Positions 10,001 to 21,984 of a DNA stretch of 64,000 nt are shown here, piece after piece. The notes under the pieces were generated by a model. That model did no database searches. It was not told the DNA's origin and saw nothing but the letters and a program-made list of their open reading frames with translations. Position numbers and translations under genes: made by a program. The stretch is from Bedellia somnulentella (lineage: Eukaryota > Arthropoda > Insecta > Lepidoptera > Bedelliidae). Position 1 is the stretch's first letter. Every line of letters begins with the position of its first letter. The stretch is taken from positions 7,583,213 through 7,647,212 of the forward strand of contig OY755183.1 in the NCBI GenBank assembly GCA_963576735.1. Direction: 5' to 3'.

Positions 10001-12836
10001 TGTTGCCCAAAAATCACGTTAAAATCCCCAATACCCTAAGTTGCTTTCTATTGACACACATGGGAAGAAATCGGGTAGTGCTATTCGAAGCCAACACTTT
10101 GCAGCAATAACTGTGCTCTTTTCTAAAAATAACCTTCTGTTTGTCCCTAACCGAAGCTATCAAATTCTTGGTAAATAAGTAAGCAATAACCAATGAAATT
10201 AACTTTCTTCTTTCCTTCAAACAGGTGGAGTATTCACAAGCACAGCAAATGACGGTGCACTAAACGAAGCAGATGTGATAGCCTCCTCTGAAACCGTAGA
10301 TTCGTTTTGTTCAGCTCTCAGTGCTGTGGCGCCTTTGGACTTGATGCCTGGCAGCAAGGACCCTACTGGAATCATGTTGCCGCAGAAACCTTTTCATTAT
10401 TGTGAGTACTTGCAAGCTACAGAATGAATCATTTGAATGGATCAGGATAGGTCACAAATTAAAATACTTATGAAGGTGTACTTCTCTCTATGGGATGGTG
10501 TTTCGTAATAAACTTTACTGCTGAAGACCTACTAAACGGATATCTAAACAGAAATACCGTATGTTTTAATTTTATAATTTGATATCATATAATGTTGTTT
10601 CTAATTGTAACTAACGCGATGTAGGAAAACCAGCCACCTATCATAAAGAGAGGCGTGGGTTTAAGTCCCGAGTCGGGCTTACATCAATGTTTCTTTTCTA
10701 ATGTCATATGTGTGGTTAGTTTATCATTATTGATAATATCAAGGGAAAACATCGTGAGGAAACCCACAAGATTAAGCTATTTAAAAGTCAGTATAATGTT
10801 TTTTTTTTGTTTCAGGTCTGTTCCCGAAAGCTAGTGAATACAAATCATTCAACAGAGTTTCCAATCCTTATGAATGCGATGTGGGAGGTTTGTATTTTAT
10901 GTTTTTTATGAATTAATAAACTTTATAGTCAATATAAAATTAATTTTATGCATTTTATTAACTCAAAACTACAACTCTAGGTTTTGACACCTGATTCGGG
11001 ACTACCTCGAATCGACTACCTTTGTCTTTCCTAAAGTCATATGTATGGTACTTTTATAAAAGTTGTTAACGTACAGGAAGCCTAGGAAACTCACTACCCA
11101 CATGACTATGTTTTACTTAGTTATATGACATCACACATACAAAGACTCACAGATATTAATCCCCAGAAGGGGAAGTTTCAGAACTATAATTTCCTCAGCT
11201 ACTTTTGGAAGATCAGTGGGGGAAAGATTGTAAAATGAAGGTTGTTGGTGATGGTTCTTAAACCGAATCGCCTCAAAATCGCTAAATATGCCGCAGTACC
11301 CTTACTCGTTTTCAACGAACACCCACACGACACTTCAGCATGTGACAGTATGTTAGTAACAAAAAGTGATATTTCCCCTATCAAAGAGAGAGAATATACC
11401 ATCCAGGCAAAAATTGTGTACCTTAATATTACATGTTCTCCCGTTTCTTTATGCTGAATACTGCAAACTATTTCTGTCAATATGCCTGTGTAGAATAACG
11501 TTGATGAAGCACTATGACCACATGAGTTGTGTATGTCAGTAGCAGGAGTATCACACGAAATTTATAAAGCGTAATCAATTGTCGAAACCAAAATACCACA
11601 TAGATTATTTTTATTTTACTAATCGATCAAGAAAAGAACCATTTTGGACACCAGGAGGACTTGAACGCCCCACATCCCGGGGCGTGAAAAACGAGTAAAG
11701 AATAAAAAATATATATTTACGACGAAAATATCAAATAAAAACTGCAATCATCCTAACCCATTTCTTTTTCCCAGGCTTCATCTGCTTAGGAACCTCCGGC
11801 GAGCCAATAAAAAACATAATGCGCTACAGCAAGATAGCGGACTACCAAGAAGCGATGGTGAAAACGCTAGAATGGCGGCATTTAGCTCCAACTTGCCCCG
11901 ATACAGTTCCAACAACCCCTTGCTTGGATACTGACCCCTTTACTATGTACAACTGTCCTGCGATATACTTCTGTGGGAATACTGAAGAGTTCTCTACTAG
12001 TTTGTATGAAGGTAAGCTTTTGTATGTTCTGGTGTTCATTCAAGTTATTGTTGAAGAAAACTGGATACAACTTATGTTTATTTCATAATAGGCTATTTGA
12101 CTGTCATTCAAATATATATTTATTTTATTTCATTTGTAATAATAACGCGAGATAAAAATATTGCAATATTTTAACAAAATCCGTCTCCTAAAATCAGTTT
12201 TTTATGCAGCTGTCACGTGATTAAAACGACCGTGATTGGCTATTTCTTAAATGACGTAGATTACGCATAAACATATTTGGAACACCAACAAGCTCTATAT
12301 GATATTTATGCGGAATCTACGCCATTGCATTTTCTTTTTTGATTTTTTAATAAAATAGCTAAAATAAAGACAAAAGTATTTTTAGGGCTTATGGATTTCA
12401 GAAGTTGGTTAAATAGCCTATTCTTTATGCGTCATAGAGGATGAAGAAACAAACATTTGCATTGATAAAATTTGATTTCGTCCAGCAATGTCATGGTTTA
12501 TTGAATTTAAGCTTTCTCATCATTTTTACCCAATAGACATCCCTTCCTGGTGATAAGCCTCCCTCGAAGATTTTCACAACCACTGGCCCTGTGCTGGCCT
12601 CATCCGCCGACGTTTTTATCGTGTAAATTAAGATAAAATATACATTATTTGACACACTGTAGCCATCTGAAAAGTATGGCCGCAAAAAAACGAGAATGAC
12701 AACACATATTTTCTTTGTTGCAGGACCAAATGGAGAGAAAGTGAGATTAGTATGTGTCCCAGACTTTTTTACTACGAAAACCATAGCGTTAGTGAATTTA
12801 TCAAACTTGCAGTGTCATAGTATGGCATTTTCATGA
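7012..12836 (+). CDS. PolD2: DNA polymerase delta subunit 2 (POLD2), complete
   Basis: Eight exons give one open frame of 439 residues: 7012-7364, 7684-7805, 9075-9168, 9618-9769, 10225-10401, 10816-10887, 11775-12011 and 12724-12836 (TGA). All phases agree. The exon 4 donor is GTTGGT, which is weak but is the only one that keeps the frame. The product is the regulatory B subunit of replicative DNA polymerase delta, which links the catalytic subunit to the rest of the complex in the nucleus. Family landmarks in order are [17 protein letters not shown] with the OB fold, [11 protein letters not shown] at the start of the inactive calpp phosphodiesterase domain, [27 protein letters not shown] and [10 protein letters not shown]. 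The length fits the animal protein (about 430-470 residues). Introns hold tRNA-like repeats and a MITE. It is head-to-head with the MEIOB-like gene, 967 bp apart. Confidence 0.93.
8075..8420. repeat. Inverted pair of tRNA-like repeats (family C)
   Basis: The minus copy around 8090-8170 (GGGAATCGAACCTGCAACCT, GCTCTGCCAATTGAGCTATC) faces the plus copy around 8320-8400 (GTAGCTCAATTGGCAGAGCA, GGTTCGATTCCCGCCTGTG). The outer edges are complementary (AAAGAAAAATTTCGACACAG against GTGTTGAAATTTTTCTTTCC). It lies in POLD2 intron 2. Confidence 0.85.
9860..10105 (-). repeat. Family A repeat, degenerate
   Basis: TGCCCAAAAATCACGTTAAA, AATACCCTAAGTTGC and GGGTAGTGCTATTCGAAGCC align with the minus family A copy. 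It is in POLD2 intron 4. Confidence 0.7.
10615..10780 (+). repeat. Family B SINE, head and partial body
   Basis: A tRNA-like head with GTGGGTTTAAGTCCCGAGTC is followed by GTCATATGTGTGGTTAG and AACATCGTGAGGAAACCCAC. It is in POLD2 intron 5. Confidence 0.78.
11145..11285 (-). repeat. Family A repeat, partial
   Basis: CCAGAAGGGGAAG, CCTCAGCTACTTTTGGAAG and GTTGTTGGTGATGG are visible. It is in POLD2 intron 6. Confidence 0.75.
12087..12424. mobile_element. MITE-like element with AATAGGCTATTT ends
   Basis: ATAATAGGCTATTTGAC at 12087 and the complement of TTAAATAGCCTATTC at 12411-12425 form short inverted ends around 338 bp of AT-rich sequence in POLD2 intron 7. The target duplication is unclear. 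Confidence 0.55.
12515..12612 (+). repeat. Degenerate copy of the 120-380 LINE fragment
   Basis: Sequence reading TCCTGGTGATAAGCCTCC, then CACTGGCCCTGTGCTGG, parallels the fragment at 165-220. It lies in the last intron of POLD2. Confidence 0.45.
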
Positions 12837-13374
12837 ACTTTTTTTGTCTAGTATAATAAATCTTGTAAGTAAATTGATTAAATCGTTCGTTAATAAAATC
12901 AACAGAAAATAATCACTTTTAATTACTATTATAGAATACCTATCGTCTCATACCCATGGCTAAAATCGTAAAATATAACAGCAGCAGATTTAGCATCAGC
13001 AATACCTTAGCCTCTTGTAGAAGTTGAGAGTTGTGTGATTATCAAATACAGGTTTATCACTGCGTTACTTTCGTTTCGTTACGTTTCAAAAATGGGATTG
13101 TGCGATTCTTATCTACGCAGCTTGAATAAATGCTTAACTGTATTTCCGTTTACCAATGCCTGTTTTGGCTTACAACTTATAAGCGTTTAATAATACAAGA
13201 TTTAAACCAAACTACTGACATTCCCTCGCACTCAATATGCGCGCAGCAGCTATTGCACTCAATATGCGCGCGTCCCGTAAACACTTAATAATTTAGTTTT
13301 ATTCAACAACTTATTACAATGAAAACTGAACATCGAAATTATAGATAGGTAAATGAGGTACAAATTAAGACGAC

Positions 13375-13845
13375 ACATTGGTGTTTAATCAAATTGGTGT
13401 CGGGCCTACACCAATTTGGCTTTTCTAAAGTCATATGTGTGGTTAATTTATCATGGTTGTTAACGGTGAGGGAAAACATCGTGTGGGATAAATAAAGGAA
13501 AGAAAATTTTCGACATCGGCGCGGCGGGTATCGAACCCGCGACCTCGAAGAATTTCGCTCTGGAAGCCATTGACACTGTAACTCAATTGGCAGAGCGACG
13601 GGGGTATAACCGAAGTCGCGCGTTCGATCCTCGCCGGTGTCGAAATTTTTCTTTCCTTTATTTATTAGTGTACTAACAGTGTATTCGTACAAAACGGCGA
13701 TAGGCCTGCCCCCTATCACGTGAGTACACTGTCCAAGCAAAACATAGATACTCTAAACAACAGGTGACAATATCACGTGATGTTCAGAAGTATTAGTACC
13801 TCTGCCAAACCCCTTTGGGGGTATAATGCGTGAAATTTGAGTTTA
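13375..13845 (+). repeat. Family B SINE interrupted by a family C inverted pair
   Basis: GGGCCTACACCAATTTGGCT and AACATCGTG at 13400-13486, and AACAGTGTATTCGTACAAAA through TACCTCTGCCAAACCCC at 13675-13820, are the two halves of one family B body. The part at 13487-13668 is a family C tRNA-like foldback (GTATCGAACCCGCGACC facing GTTCGATCCTCGCCGGTGTC). Confidence 0.82.
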
Positions 13846-14621
13846 GCTTTCCCCTCTAAAACGAAACCTCAACTGTAAAACCACGAAGGCATTCAAACTC
13901 ACTTATTTTTTCATGTATGTAATAAAGTATTAGATCTAAATTTATATGTGTGAGTGTGACTGATTAATAAAAATTGTTAGCGGAGGAGGTAAACATGGAT
14001 GATTGCCGCAGTTTTGATTAGTACAAAATGCCTAAGCATTTCGGGTGCATTCGTGCAAAGCGACTATAGGCCTGCTATTGTGAACCGACACTAAATAGCT
14101 CACAAAAAATAAGCATAACAAAAAAAAGTGTGATTACCTCACCTGGGACTTGATGATTAAGAGCTGAACGCTCGAGCGATAAACCAAGGAGACGGTTAAT
14201 TTTTATTTTATAATAGTGTTACTATTGACGAACAATTGAATGTATATTAATTTTGATTCGAAATAAAAAATCCTGTGTATTTATTGTTGTTATTTTCTGG
14301 CTGCGTATGTGTAGTTTCACTAAAAACCATTATATACAATAAAGTATGGAAATATTTTATACAAACATGTGAATATATAAAGAATTAAGACAATATAACA
14401 TTTAAGGAAATAGCATTATGCCTTGGCATTATCTTGGACTGGACCGCCTAAGGGTTTGACATATTATCATAGAAAACGCAAAAAACATTGATAGATCAGC
14501 AACTTCTCGGCTGCATGTTTTTTAGCTTAGCCTATTCGATCATCAGCAAGACAAACAAAAATAAAAACAAAGAATTAGGTTATGGAAATAAAAATAATCT
14601 TATTTAGTTTTATTAAATATA
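13846..14621. other. Intergenic DNA between POLD2 and oxt
   Basis: AT-rich sequence that should hold the oxt promoter. A possible further SINE fragment is at about 14050-14190. No gene is seen. Confidence 0.5.
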
Positions 14622-17600
14622 ATGGCTATAAAATGTCCAAAAATTCATATGAGATATTTTAAATGTATCATTATTACAGTGTTTGTGTTTTTTATACTAC
14701 AAATATTTATAGGTGTTCTTTACTTTCCGAGTAATGAAGATACGGTTTTCAAAGTACTCAGTTTTACCAATAGAATTATTCCGAATTCAGCTCGTAAACT
14801 ATATAATGGCTTAGAAGATGACGAAGATGTGGTGGTAGATGGGCATTGGACCTCAAATAAACACAAATCTTCAGGTCTCAGACTAGAAGAGCTCGATTTT
14901 GATCCACCTTGCGAAATAACTGGAAGAGAGGCAATATCTGCAATTCATCGAGCTAAAACACAAAATTGTAAAAGAAGGATAGTTAATACAACGTGTTCTA
15001 TAATTAGTGATAATTTTTACCCTAAAGAACTGCCAAATTATTGCCCTAAAAATGTTTACAAGTATGGTAAAAAATTAGGATGTTATCAAGATCAAAAGAA
15101 GTCAAGATTACTTTCTAGTTTTTATGGAAACTATATAAATACGAATTCTCCAATTGCTTGTATGGATATGTGTTTACAAGCAGGTCTTCCATATGCTGGA
15201 GTCCAATATAGGTGAGTGCTCTCATCTAACCTTTGTTCTATTTATATAAGTAGTAAACAGGCTGTTTTAAAATGCAATAATAACATTGAACTAGTAAATT
15301 GGCATGGTAGTACCAACTCTGTGAAGAAAAATTTAATTGAATTTTGGATCATCCTAGTAGCTAGTAGTGTATGCCCACTGAAAAAAGTTTTTACACAAAA
15401 GCTACTATTAAAAGTTTAAGTTTATTTTCAAATTATTACAATACTACAAAACATACATACATATACTTAGGCCATAAATCCCAAAAAGGGGTAGCCAGAG
15501 CTTCAGAGCTAGAAACCCTTCAGCCACATTTGAAAGTTGATAGGGGACAAAATGGTAGAAATATAGTATTGTTGGTGATGGGCTTCCAACTGCAACACCT
15601 AAATAACACTTAAAAAGCCCCATACTAAAAATAAATATAGAAAGTAATAGTAAAATAAATGCAGAACTTACATAAATTTTAAATAATATACCAACATAAA
15701 ATTTTAAAAATAAATCAATGCAATACCATATTATAATGTCAATAAAATAGGTTATATGAGAATTGATACACTAGTCAGGTATGTCACAAGCATGAGACCT
15801 ACACAATCTTTTTCTAAACAAAATTAATTTCTATCATCTTGTGAAGATAATAACTTTCAAGTAAAAAATTTTGTTATTAAGTTTTTAAATAATGACAAAC
15901 TGTGCAGTTTTAATTTCTATGGGATAATTTATTAAACAGTATGTTTATATTGAATTGCAAATAATGCTTTGATGAATTGGTGAACCATATTTAACAAATT
16001 AATTGTTGGTTACTTAATAGAGACTAAAGAGCTGTTAATTAATGAACATAAACATGAATGTTCATGCTGAATAACCCGAAGAGGTATGTAGAGGTGCTAA
16101 TACTTCTGAAAATCACGTGACTTTGTCACCGGGTGTTCAGAGTACTCACATTTTGCATGGACAGTGTACTCACGTAATAGGGGGCTGGCCTATCGCTGTT
16201 TTGTATGAATATGCTGTCACATGACTAAGTACAACTTGGTGATGTGGGTTTCCTCACAATAATTAATGAAGTATTGAATACAATGCTTTCCTTATGAAAA
16301 TACACTAAATTACCAGTTTAAAGTGCACAACCATTGATCCTATTGTGAAGTGTATATCCTGACCTCTATGTGAGATTAAATATGTTCCCACCAAATGTTT
16401 AGCAGAACTTTGCCTCTGTTTAGTTTATACTCTATCAGACATGTGTCTAACCTTGATAAGTTCTTGGACATATATTTATAACTTAATTTATATAGTTTTA
16501 TCTTGTTCTTTAAAGTAAATTTCTGACAATACTACAAAGATATATGAAAAATAAAAAGCAAAAGCAAACCATAATAGCTAACCTTGCTATTTGCTTTCCA
16601 ATTGTAGAAACTCATAGGGATATCCTAGACTGGTTTTGAAAATCTGACTAACTTTAATTTTATATATATGTCGCAGATCAAATCCCGGCAAATGGTAAAA
16701 TAATGAAAAGATTTTAACATATCCCTAAAGAAATCTAGAGATTTGGCCAAATCCCTACTTAAAATCTAGTAAATTGATCAAATTCTTTTATGATTACAGT
16801 GAAATGTCGAAATTACATACCATACATATACTCACGGCTATAAATCCCTAGAAGGGGTAGCCAAAGCTAAGGAATTTGAAATTCTTCAGCCACTTTTGGA
16901 AAGTTGAGTGTCGAAAAGATGGTAAAATGAAGGTTGTTGGTTATGGGTCTCCAACCACAACCAAAAATCCCTTAATAACCCCAATACCGTTAGTCGCTTC
17001 TTATGTACACCCACCGGAAGAAATGGGGTAGTACTATTTTGAGCCGATACTACACAGCAAATTACAGTTTCATTGTTTTTTATTTTATATACATATATAA
17101 GAGTTTCTCTGATCACTGTCATTAAAACACATCTCTTGAAGACAGACTGCTCTGATAATGCAGCATTTTTAATTTGAAAGCCAAGAGCAGACGCTGTTTT
17201 AGTCTGTCAAAACAGTTTTGTTCATGAAAAGCTCATGTATTAGTATTGGTCTTATATATTTTTAATTTATTGTTTCTCGTATTTCAGTTCAGAATGTTTT
17301 TGCGGAGATAAAGCGCCATTTAAATCAGCAAAAATTGAAGAATCTAATTGCAATATGAAATGTCCAGCAGACGAGACACAGCACTGTGGAGGTTATTTCA
17401 CAATTGATGTTTATGAAACTGGATTAGCAAGTTAGTAGTTATTCCCCTATCAAACAGGATTAGAATAATTAAATCATTGAATTATTACATATGGATGTGA
17501 AATGTGAATTAATTGATCATGATCATAAAGAACCCTGCACAAAATGTTAGGAAAAAGCCTTTCGGTCCAATTGGCTGAAATTTTGCTATAGCTTCTTATA

Positions 17601-20600
17601 CCCTTATTAACCGTGTGAAGTAACAGCCTCAGTTAATGACAAGTTTTTAAAATATAGCTGTTTAATATTGTATCTAAATAGTATATGTTGATGATTTTGT
17701 ATATGTAGTATTTGCATTCAATTCAAGACAGAACATTACAACAAATTAAAGATTTTGGTATTGGAAGACGGAGATGAACGCGTTTTTGAAATAGATAGAA
17801 ACTTAAATGAGTCTGGATTTACAAGGCTAAGGGCTATACAAGATACCGAAACGCAACAGTTTATTATTTGTGGATTGCATTTGTAGAAGAACATGATAAT
17901 GAAAGTGGTGGAGATCCAATCATAGGTTATTATTGCACGCGCAAAAGTGGAGCAAGAACCCTCGGTACATGCGGTTATGTGACAGCAATCTCTTGGTTTT
18001 TGGGGCATGCCCGATATGAAGTATCCACCACTAAAGACGCTTTAAACAATACTTAATGCAAGATCTAATGCAGTCTAAGTAGCACAGTTTACCGTCGAAA
18101 CGTTCGAGATTGTTTCTCATCCACTCTCATGCACCTGAGCAGAACAAGAAAAAAATCAACTTGGAGACGCTTTAACCTTCAAAAGATGATTGAACCAATA
18201 TTTCCACTGATTTCAACTGGTTTATTATTGTTCAAATAGTATTTTAAGAATACTTAACCAGTTAGAAACTTAGGCGTTTGTTTATAAACATCATACGTAA
18301 GTGTTAAAATCATCAACATATACAATTTAGATGAAATATTAAAACAGCTATATTTAAAAAACTAGTCATTAATTGACGCTGTAACTTTACACAGTAAATA
18401 AATTATAAATAATTTGACCGAAAGGCTTTTTCCTGACATTTTGTGCGGGGTTCTGTATGTATCATTCAATAAGAAATTTTACAATTTATAACTTTTTGAG
18501 ATCTTACTATTATATTATTAATATATAAAGCGACATGATAGTCCAGTGGATAGAACACCCGCCCGAAAAACAGAAGGGCGTGAGTTCCAATCCTGGGACG
18601 GGCCTACACCAATTTGTCTTTTCTAAAGTCATATGTGTGGTTAATTTATCATGGTTGCTAACGGTGAGGGAAAACATCGTGAGGAAACCCACTTGGCTGA
18701 GTTGTACTTAGTCATGTGACAGTGTATTCGTACAAAACGGCGATAGGCCTGCCCCCTATCACGTGAGTACACTGTCTAAGCAAAACGTGGGTACCTTCTC
18801 TGGAAACTAAATGGCGCTTGCCATGTGAGTTCAGGAGTATTGGTACCTCTGCCAACCCCTTCGGGGATAAACGGCGTGAACGTTTATGTTATGTTATGTT
18901 ATGTTATTATTAATATGATTTTTGTCATGTGTACCTAATCTTATTACTATAGTCTAACTAAACACAGCTATTGTATAATAAGTAAAAGGCCTGAGGGTCA
19001 ACTCTGCACATCGAGAACCATAATAGGCATACTTATATCTTCTAACCCATATTCAAATTTATTTCTTTCTCCCTCGCACGATCGAATATTAATATTTTTG
19101 ACATTTCTGTTATATGAGAATACATGGTGATGATATTCGACGAATCCAACGATACCTCGTAGTTGTCGTTGGTTTCATCTAATAGAAAGCGTCAATATTT
19201 ATATTGTTCTATACATATCAAAATGACAAAATCCGAATATTAGATCGTGCGAGGGAGAAAGAAATAAATGTTGATATGGGTAGAAGAGATGAGTATGCTA
19301 ATTATCGTTCTCGATGTGCAGAGTTGATCCTCTGCTCAGTCGGTAAATGTCTATGGCTGGACTTTGCCAGAAATCACCACACTCCACAGCAACCAATTCT
19401 GGGCTGCTTTCATCTATCAGCATCTAGTGACCTTCACATAGTTGTTGGGTCATCACATTGTTCACTAAGTATTAAATATGATCGCATCTGATTATGAGAT
19501 TATTTTGGGAATTGAGATAGCTCTCATTTATAATGTGCTTATAAAATTTCGAATTTCTTTACATACATTTGTATACAAATCATTTCTTTAAAATTCTCAT
19601 ACTTACTGCTTTCATCTGAGGAACTTTGTTTTAAAATTTGTAGCAATAAAAACTGACATGAAATTCCCATCTTTCTATTTGCAGAATTTGAACCACAAAT
19701 ACCTAAAACGCACACCGGTCATGATACTGAAGAGGTTCGAATAGTGTTTTTGCTGACATTGAATGGGCGGGCTGTGAGACAAGTTCATCGGCTAATCAAT
19801 GCACTCTATAGGCGTACACATTATTTTTATATTCACATAGATGCAGTAAGTATGCCTTAAATTGGTATTATAGTTTGACGGCCTTATCGCATAGTTATTC
19901 AATTACCATTAAAGTTCTTATTGAAAGAATAATTAATTAGATATTTCTTGACTCTTGGAACATATCCTACTATATCTACATATACTTCTACAATTAAAAA
20001 ATATAACTATGTGTCTATTACACATCCATAAATTATTAAAAGAATATGAATCAAATAAGAAAAAAGTGTAGTTCATGTTGGCATCCATTAGTAAAAATAA
20101 ATAAAATTAAAAGAAAGGTGTTCTACCCACTGAGCTGTCACGGTTATTTCAAATAAACCAAATGTAATAATTATTATTTTTCAGAGACAAGATTACCTGC
20201 ATCGAGAGTTGTCGTATTTAGAAGAACGATTTCCTAATATAAAGTTAGCAAACAAACGGTTCTCAACTATCTGGGGAGGCGCATCTTTGCTAGAAATGTT
20301 GCTTGCATCTATGAAGGATTTGTTTGCGTTAGGCTGGGAATGGGACTTTGTTATTAATCTGAGCGAAAGCGATTTTCCTATCAAATCACTCGAGAATTTA
20401 GAAAAATTCTTGTCTGTTAACAGGGGTTTGAACTTTGTCAAATCGCATGGTAGAGAAGTTCAACGGTTTGTGAAAAAGCAAGGTTTAGATAAAACGTTTG
20501 TGGAGTGCGAAAATCATATGTGGCGTCTCGGCAGCAGGAAATTGCCTAGAGGAATTGTCATAGACGGTGGCAGCGACTGGGTGGCTTTATCGCCACAGTT

Positions 20601-21984
20601 TGTATCCTACCTCATTGAGAAACATGACCAGTTGTTACAAGGACTAGATATTATTTTCAAACATACTTTGCTACCCGCCGAATCATTCTTTCATACTGTG
20701 TTAAGGAATTCCAAGTATTGCAATACATATGTGGATAATAACTTACACGTGACCAACTGGAAAAGAAAGTTAGGCTGCAAATGTCAATATAAGCATGTTG
20801 TTGATTGGTGCGGCTGCTCCCCAAACGATTTCCAGGACGAAGATTGGCCTAGAATTCAAACGACTAAAGACAAACAGTTATTTTTTGCTAGAAAGTTTGA
20901 GCCAATCATTAGTCAGAGTATTATTTCCAAGGTTGAAGAATTTATTGGGTTTCGTGATACCAACCGTTTGCCAAATATAGATGCATATTGGCAAAGTATT
21001 TATAATACGAATGATTTGACGGCAAGTACTGACGACACGCTCTTAACGCACGCCAACAGCATTGCTCGCATTCACATGAAGCAGCTCCTAAAATATGACT
21101 GCAGTATAGAACCCGGAGAAATTATTGAAATAAGCACTTACAAAAGAGATGATATATTTGTAGGAAATTTGATATTGTACAAAGTAGTATTTAGGAACAC
21201 TGTTAATATTCTGATGGAAACACTTTACAAACCAGTAAATCACTATAAAACTGAAACCAATAACTTGAGTGAAAATATCAAATTCATAAAAGTAAGTTCG
21301 GACTTTGATCAAAAAGAAAACACTTTCAGAAATTTTGGTAACATTCTGGGACCATTTTCAGAACCAGTATTATTGTATGAATTGCAACCACTGACCGAGA
21401 CAAAAGTGAAGAGCTTGCAATTGATGTGGCTCGACCCGTCTGGGGCAGTAGCAGATATAAATGATATCTTAGTGGAAGCGAATAATTTAACTAACTTCAT
21501 AAAACCAAATATAAGAGTTCCTTTACTCCCCGGTGTCTGGAAAGTTGGTATGTTGTACGACAACCAAGTTTTGGCACAAACAAAGTTTCTTATTACTCCC
21601 TTGCAATATTTTTCTGGCAAGGAAGTAACGCCACAAGAAATAAATATTATTCATAGTGGCTCCCAGAGTGCATATAAAGAGTTTATAAGTGCACAAATCC
21701 CAAATTTTATACCTAGTCATGATGAGATATTGTTACTTCATAAAGTTTCTCTTTCTAATGCGAAGAGAATACAACAAGATTTGCTTGAATGGATAGATAT
21801 TTTGACTGAGCCATTTTATGAGGTTATTAATTCCTGTGTTAGCTTTAATGGCGTAGATAGTCATAGTTTATGTAAAAAAGAGTTTGAAGTGTGTTCTTTG
21901 ACTAAATGGAGTTCTTTAGCTCCTGATCCTAAAGGGAGCATTGGGTTTCTAAATGAGTCAACCGGACGATTAGATCGATATTGA
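14622..21984 (+). CDS. oxt: Peptide O-xylosyltransferase, complete
   Basis: Four exons join in frame to 897 codons: 14622-15211, 17288-17430, 19685-19845 and 20185-21984 (TGA). The enzyme transfers xylose from UDP-xylose to serine in proteoglycan core proteins, starting glycosaminoglycan chains in the early secretory pathway. A type II membrane anchor is visible near residues 14-32 (CIIITVFVFFILQIFIGVLY). Exon 2 carries a cysteine-rich WSC module (ECFCGDKAPF, HCGGYFTIDVYE). Exons 3-4 hold the GT14 Branch domain: VFLLTLNGRAVRQVHRLINA, FYIHIDARQDYLHRE, TIWGGASLLEMLL, NLSESDFPIKS, then the CDWCGCSPNDFQDEDWPR-type segment and the XylT C-terminal domain. The length is close to Drosophila oxt (876 aa). 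Intron 3 (17431-19684) carries a decayed DNA transposon, a SINE and a MITE. Confidence 0.94.
15455..15625 (-). repeat. Family A repeat, partial
   Basis: TACTTAGGCCATAAATCCC runs to TAAAAAGCCCCATACTA, with several changes. It is in oxt intron 1. Confidence 0.85.
16060..16262 (-). repeat. Family B SINE body
   Basis: GAGGTGCTAATACTTCTGAA, GTACTCACGTAATAGGGGGC and GATGTGGGTTTCCTCACAA are visible. The head is absent. It is in oxt intron 1. Confidence 0.82.
16822..17058 (-). repeat. Family A repeat, near full length
   Basis: CATATACTCACGGCTATAAA runs to GTAGTACTATTTTGAGCC. It is in oxt intron 1. Confidence 0.9.
17529..18454 (+). mobile_element. DNA transposon remnant with long terminal inverted repeats and SWIM-like fragment
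   Basis: AGAACCCTGCACAAAATGTT (left) and the complement of the right end AGAACCCCGCACAAAATGTC agree. The similarity continues for about 180 bp on each side (AGGAAAAAGCCTTTCGGTC, ATATAGCTGTTT, GTATATGTTGATGATTTT). The interior at 17868-18056 encodes IIGYYCTRKSGARTLGTCGY followed by VTAISWFLGHARYE. This resembles the C-x-C...C-x-H SWIM-like zinc motif near the C-terminus of some transposon-borne proteins, although the usual His is Tyr here. The element is a deletion derivative in oxt intron 3. Confidence 0.78.
18533..18907 (+). mobile_element. Family B tRNA-derived SINE, full length
   Basis: The tRNA-like head has AGTCCAGTGGATAGAACACC (box A region) and GAGTTCCAATCCTGGGACG (box B region). The body is typical and the tail is (TTATG)n at 18885-18906. 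This is the best complete copy and was used to define family B. Confidence 0.9.
18993..19332. mobile_element. MITE with about 115-bp inverted arms
   Basis: GAGGGTCAACTCTGCACATC on the left and the complement of the right end GAGGATCAACTCTGCACATC match. The arms continue through TTTATTTCTTTCTCCCTCGC and ACGATC to a central loop. It is in oxt intron 3. Confidence 0.85.
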
